Origin: Breviolum minutum Mf 1.05b.01
Lineage: Eukaryota; Sar; Dinophyceae; Suessiales; Symbiodiniaceae
Length of the DNA stretch: 64,000 nucleotides
NCBI GenBank assembly: GCA_000507305.1
Contig: DF239121.1
Span: 415,970-479,969 of the forward strand
Direction: 5' to 3'
Every line of letters begins with the position of its first letter. Position 1 is the stretch's first letter. Below are positions 59,957-64,000 of the stretch, piece by piece. The position numbers and the translations under genes were made by a program. The notes under the pieces were generated by a model that was not told the origin of the DNA, did not search any database, and was given only the letters and a program-made list of their open reading frames with translations.

Positions 59957-60140
59957 CTGCCCAGAAAAGCTTTAGGACATAACAAAACCCAACACAAACT
60001 ATGCTATCTCCCAGAAAAAGATACCCTAAAATCATCCCATCAGCCAACAAAACAACTCAGGCAAGATTGCCAAGACTTCGTTCTTGGGCCAAATGACAGG
60101 GACCTTCTCCGGCAAAAGAGACAGCGGCCTAGCCAAGCAG
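59957..60140 (+). CDS. Candidate first exon or ORF
   Basis: ATG, MLPRKALGHNKTQHKLCYLP..., Lys/Gln/Asp-rich through DFVLGPNDRDLLRQKRQRPS, leaving at AAGCAG/GTGCGA or continuing to a stop at 60,181. Strongly hydrophilic. No family recognised. Confidence 0.5.
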
Positions 60141-60533
60141 GTGCGACCCAGTTCCCGGGGCTTTTAAACAGAAAAACATAATACATGTAGATTCGTATGA
60201 TTCCCAGAGGATCCAAGGGACTGGACTATTTACCTACATGATTTCGGTGAAAAATGGACACAAAAATCAAGGGACAATGGCTTGGTGAATCTTTTCTACA
60301 GGGGAGCATCTGGGATTTTTCAATTTCACTTTTAATGCAAGCTTTTCACAAAGAAATTGTAGGTTTTTGCCGCCCAACCCATCAGCTGGGTAAACTACAA
60401 GCCAGGTGCTTTCACTAGCTGTTTTCAGGCCAGTTGAAAAACGTGATGGAGATTAACAATCAAATCCGACTCTTCGAGGGTTGCTCCGGAGAGTGAGGAT
60501 AAAACAATTTACTCACTGCCACCCCCGACTCAC

Positions 60534-60624
60534 ATTTTATGCCGTATGCCCCACCTTTTCCGCCTTTTGCCCTGCTCCTGGCGCTTCTTCTGCCACGCTT
60601 TCTGCTCCTCATGTGCCATCTCAC
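60534..60624 (-). CDS. Candidate exon, highly charged helix
   Basis: 91 bp between GCTAGCCAG and GTGAGT. It encodes EMAHEEQKAWQKKRQEQGKR then RKRWGIRHK, coiled-coil-like with a possible nuclear localisation signal. CAG/GTGAGA at its left edge could instead be a donor. Confidence 0.45.
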
Positions 60625-60760
60625 CTGGCTAGCATTGGCGAAACAGTTCGGTGACATGTCATCATGTTCAGGGCAAAAAACAACCTTCAATAATTGGTGA
60701 AATATCAGTCCAAAATTCACTTGGAAGACCTAAAAGAGAAAAGTATCGATGGATCATGAT

Positions 60761-60851
60761 ACTGTTGATGGAAAAAAATCAATGTATAAAACCCTGCAAA
60801 TAGTGAGATATCTATCATAGAAACTGATGCAGGATCTCTTCCATCCACAGT
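60761..60851 (+). repeat. Family B element
   Basis: ACTGTTGATGGAAAAAAATC ... GATCTCTTCCATCCACAGT. Confidence 0.85.
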
Positions 60852-60865
60852 TTGAAAAAATGAAA

Positions 60866-60962
60866 CTAGTCGGTGGTTTCAGCCCATTTGAAAAATATTC
60901 GGCAAATTGGATCATTCCCCCAGGGTTCGGGATGAACATAAAAAATATTTGAAACCACCAAT
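60866..60962 (+). repeat. Family A element
   Basis: CTAGTCGGTGGTTTCAGCCC ... ATTTGAAACCACCAATT. Starts 15 bp after family-B copy 60,761-60,851. Confidence 0.85.
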
Positions 60963-61393
60963 TTCCTGGAAATAATTTCTTCAATCTGAGCTCTTGGGTC
61001 TTGTTGTCAGGCTTCTTGAATCCCATTCGTCATCAACTGGATACCGGCCTTAAGGGGTGAGTAGAGTACGTGTTGGAAGTTACCAAGGGGCGTTGTTTGC
61101 TCTAAAAAAATGCATGGAAGCAAATGGTGAGCTCTGTTTCAATCGTGTTTGCAAAATATTATTCAAATCATCTCATGTCGAGGAGAATGACAAGAAATAA
61201 TTTGTATCAAGTTATTCAATATGATACTGAATTGAATCAGCATCACTTTTTGCAAGTGTTTGTTTTAAAACTGTTCTCACAGTCTTGTTGAACATATCCA
61301 ATTGACATAAATCATACGGTAATGTGAAGTCAAAACATTCAAAGTTGAATTGACAATATACTACTTTATTCTAAATCCCTCTTGGGTAGGCGG

Positions 61394-61918
61394 ATGTGTG
61401 TTGGGTGCAATGGGTTGTGCATGAAGGGTCGAGAAATGTCAACATGTCTTCAATCTGCCCTTGATCACACTCAATCTTGTCCTGCTGATTCGAATCTGGA
61501 GAAGAAACATGAAAATTGGCCTGGACCTGTGGATTTTTTAAGGGGGTCATATCATAAAGCATATGTAAATTCAAATTCAAAATTAATTCAATTAATTCAC
61601 TATTTCTCTCTTTTTCCCTCTCTCTTCAAAAACAAAGCTAAATCATATATGTACGTCTTACCGGTATGTACGATAAAAAAAATCATTTTCATAGTATATG
61701 TTTGGTTTTTTCCCCATTCCAGAAAGTCCAAAGAAACCATTCAGGACACAACTTTCATTCAACACACCCATGTTACATTAACTTCAGCCAGTACCACGGA
61801 TCTTTTTCAAGATCATGCGTGTGGTTCTGGCGCAACCTCTGTCCTCATGGAAATGACTGGGTTCGGAACCATGAACAGTACCTTTGAGAAAAAAGGGGAT
61901 GGTTTCTTTTCAACATGA
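61394..61918 (+). CDS. ORF of 174 codons, unknown
   Basis: The longest non-transposon, non-microsatellite plus-strand ORF. Starts MCVGCNGLCMKGREMSTCLQ (two Cys pairs), has an AT-rich hydrophobic middle that may be an intron, and ends SGATSVLMEMTGFGTMNSTF. Possibly two exons. Confidence 0.35.
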   Translation: MCVGCNGLCMKGREMSTCLQSALDHTQSCPADSNLEKKHENWPGPVDFLRGSYHKAYVNSNSKLIQLIHYFSLFPSLFKNKAKSYMYVLPVCTIKKIIFIVYVWFFPHSRKSKETIQDTTFIQHTHVTLTSASTTDLFQDHACGSGATSVLMEMTGFGTMNSTFEKKGDGFFST

Positions 61919-62264
61919 AAGGGTTACTCCCTGGAAGTTTAACATAGTACCCGAAAAATGTTTAAAATGTTTTTGCCCCACGAGTTCTCTATCGTTGTTG
62001 ACTCTCGCTGCAGAAACCAAATAAGGTTCAAGTGCAACAAGGAAGTTTCGGAAGCTTTGGGGTAGCACTGCAATGGACAAATGCCTTGCTTATGTCAACC
62101 TGATTGGAAAGGCAACATTTCCAAATAACAAATAAATGATGAAAATGTGAGTACCAAAAAACAAATACAAATATTTAATAACAAATAAATATATACGTAT
62201 ACCGTATATCGTCTATTATAACTAAAAAACAAATATTTGGAAAATCTTTTGAATTGACTCTCAC

Positions 62265-62340
62265 CACATCTCTCTTCCCTTCTGTTGCTGCTCCTGTTGG
62301 CTTTCGCTTTCGGGAAAACCATCAGGATCCGACGCTGGAG
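62265..62340 (-). CDS. Candidate exon, Gln/Ser-rich
   Basis: Frame EVVPPASDPDGFPESESQQE then QQQKGREMW, leaving at GTGAGA. Left border uncertain (GTGAG/GTTG or CTCCAG). Low-complexity. Confidence 0.35.
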
Positions 62341-62770
62341 GAACAACCTCACCAATCCAGGCAGGGCGTGGATTGAAAAAACATGTACCAACAAAAAATT
62401 CATTGGAAGAAACATGATCAAATCATCGAACCCAAATTGGTGGCCAAAAAATGCCACCAGCAACAAAAACAAAGTGGATAAAACAAAATGGATAATAAAT
62501 CACATGGAACTCAAATCGTCAATAATGACAGGATGAAAATTCCGATGAAGGTTTTAATGAACAATTTTTCATGATAAATCTCAGAGACGGAAATCGTTGA
62601 ACGAAACACAAAAACTAGATTCAGCACCCTGGCGTTGTGGCTCAATACATCTCCAAACGATGATCCAAACCTGCCAATGAGGATTTAAACACCTGTTGTT
62701 TTAAAGGTCTTGTCTCCATGTATTGAGAAAAAACTACCAAAGGGAAAAAAAAGGTTAATAGTTCGGTGAA

Positions 62771-63000
62771 CATCATCAACCAATAATGAAAATTCACATA
62801 TACATCCTTGTAAAGTTGTCAACGCTCACCAGGTTCCCAAGGTTTCCCAACATAGGTGCGCCGTGCTCGCCAACGCCATGCCTGGTGGCAACTTCAAAGG
62901 TGATGAGGGTCCAAAAAGTCTAGACGTGCCGGATGCGCGAAATGCACTTCTTCAGGAGGTATTTGAATCCGACTATAGGGATTGCTTACTTAGCGGTTGA
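62771..63000 (+). CDS. Candidate C-terminal exon
   Basis: Open for about 75 codons to TGA with no early ATG. The last 45 look real: CAVLANAMPGGNFKGDEGPK then DVPDARNALLQEVFESDYRD. A likely acceptor is CCAACATAG at about 62,851. A (GGA)n tract follows the stop. Confidence 0.5.
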
Positions 63001-63002
63001 GG

Positions 63003-63045
63003 CGAGGAGGAGGTGGAGGAGGAGGCGGGGGAGGAGGCGGGAGCT
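63003..63045 (+). repeat. (GGA)n purine tract
   Basis: GCGAGGAGGAGGTGGAGGAG ..., directly after the stop of candidate exon 62,771-63,000. Confidence 0.95.
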
Positions 63046-63130
63046 AACATAAAATCTAACACAGGTGGTTAAATAAAAATGTAAGATCTTTTCCTCGACA
63101 AAAGTAGAAAAGTGACATCAAACATCGTTT

Positions 63131-63280
63131 TTATCTGCACCGTCTGACTTTGTTTTTCTTTGGTACCTCCTCGCGTGCTTGATGTCCAATCAGTGGAGTC
63201 TTGGCATAGGCCATATAGGCCGCATTCCTTGGCGAAATGGAGATGTTTTCTCCATCAGTATCAGCCACAAGCGGCGACAT
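63131..63280 (-). CDS. Candidate exon
   Basis: From ATG (63,280): MSPLVADTDGENISISPRNA, then AYMAYAKTPLIGHQAREE, with a GAG/GTACCA donor at 63,167 or a basic tail to TAA at 63,131. No AG is close upstream, so it may be a first exon behind a T-rich leader. Confidence 0.45.
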   Translation of the reverse strand: MSPLVADTDGENISISPRNAAYMAYAKTPLIGHQAREEVPKKNKVRRCR

Positions 63281-63492
63281 GTTGTTTTGCAAAACAAACA
63301 AAAACATACAAAAACAATCGTTTAAAAATGCGAAACAGTCTGGGGAGACTCTGACACACATGTTTTTTTTTTCATGTTTGTTCTATACCTGGACCCTCTT
63401 TTTACGGGGTGCCAAATTGATAGGAGTTGGGGTGCCATTAAGGTTTCAACCCTTAGGGTTTAAGCTCCTCTCCTATTCGGCCCGAGGTAAAC

Positions 63493-63604
63493 CTCACGGG
63501 AATCATCAGAGCAATGGAACTCGGGTCTTCAATCATATAAGTGGACGGAGAGCCTCCGTGGTCCCAATGTTCAACAAAACTTTTTGAAGAATTCATGGTG
63601 GTAC
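63493..63604 (-). CDS. Candidate internal exon
   Basis: 112 bp between TTGGGTTTCCAG and GTGAG/GTTTAC. It encodes TTMNSSKSFVEHWDHGGSPS then YMIEDPSSIALMIPV. A good candidate; if spliced as drawn it leaves in phase 2. Confidence 0.55.
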
Positions 63605-63637
63605 CTGGAAACCCAACACATAGATTGTTGATACTTT

Positions 63638-63832
63638 TCAATGTTTATTGAAAACGTCCTGATATTTTTTTAAGTTGTGACAATGTGGTACGTGTCCCAT
63701 TCCAAAACGTGTCAAGACTGGAGATATCTTGGTGCCACTATAAAGTTTAAGTTTATAATTGGTATTTCGTAGCGAAAGGGTTTCCAAGAGTATGCCAACA
63801 TAACTGAAAAAACACTGAAGAATCGGCTCCAA
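63638..63832 (-). CDS. Candidate exon
   Basis: 64 codons: EPILQCFFSYVGILLETLSL..., LKLYSGTKISPVLTRFGMGH, with a GTACCA donor after GMGH or a stop at 63,638. Likely same gene as 63,493-63,604. Confidence 0.45.
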   Translation of the reverse strand: MEPILQCFFSYVGILLETLSLRNTNYKLKLYSGTKISPVLTRFGMGHVPHCHNLKKYQDVFNKH

Positions 63833-64000
63833 ACCATTCCTTCCGCTACATGTCCTGAAAAAATATGTCCTCTGGTTTCAAAATTTCATTTGGGAAGCTG
63901 GTGTCTCAGCGAGTTTCATACGAATGTTCATTTTGTCAATGGCGGAACACCTTTTTCCAGCTTAAATTTCCTGACACTTTGTGCAGCACATCTAGTCAAT

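Noticed and set aside
1..64000. rRNA, tRNA, CRISPR, bacterial promoters or viral structural genes
   Set aside because: Looked for cloverleaf-like acceptor/T-arm pairs, direct-repeat arrays and recognisable motifs by eye; none found. A covariance-model search would be needed to exclude a divergent small RNA.

Overview
The window looks like nuclear DNA of a eukaryotic alga or protist, most likely a dinoflagellate of the Symbiodiniaceae type. That rests on a Ty1/copia element with the domain order I associate with dinoflagellate copias, very low recognisable gene density, short coding islands bounded by GT...AG signals, many ~100-bp inverted-repeat elements and long trinucleotide microsatellites. 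I see no bacterial operons, tRNA, rRNA or CRISPR. Base composition is moderately AT-rich by eye; nothing was computed.

Layout. 0-9.4 kb: mostly plus-strand candidate exons interspersed with MITE-like repeats. 9,455-17,634: one complete but frame-broken Ty1/copia retrotransposon on the minus strand, with two 203-bp LTRs, gag, protease, an extra methyltransferase-like domain, integrase, reverse transcriptase and RNase H. 17.6-22.7 kb: plus-strand candidate exons and a repeat-dense block with a gap (NNN) at 20,009. 22.9-27.8 kb: minus-strand genes, including the best host gene in the window, a RING-CH (MARCH-type) zinc-finger protein split over at least four phase-compatible exons (26,858 to 24,697). 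28-38.5 kb: mainly minus-strand candidate exons, among them a Sel1/TPR-like exon at 37.0-37.1 kb. 38.9-53.7 kb: mixed strands, with a phase-compatible plus-strand chain at 52.5-53.1 kb. 54-64 kb: mixed strands.

How exons were called. Apart from the retroelement and the RING-CH gene, no candidate exon matched a family I recognise. They were called from an open frame, a plausible 3' splice site, a 5' GT site or stop, and amino-acid composition. Several intervals read as protein on both strands or in two frames, so single-exon calls carry low confidence. I looked almost only for GT donors; the GC and GA donors that dinoflagellates also use would be missed, so gene structures are fragments.

The strongest pattern outside genes is the set of short palindrome-ended repeat families (A-O here). 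Family A (at least 14 copies, ~100 bp) and family B (about 10 copies, ~110 bp) end in inverted repeats that place GT at the 5' end and AG at the 3' end in either orientation. They therefore look like orientation-independent introner-like elements. Many copies lie in inferred introns, and a few termini coincide with inferred splice sites. This is the most interesting hypothesis in the window.
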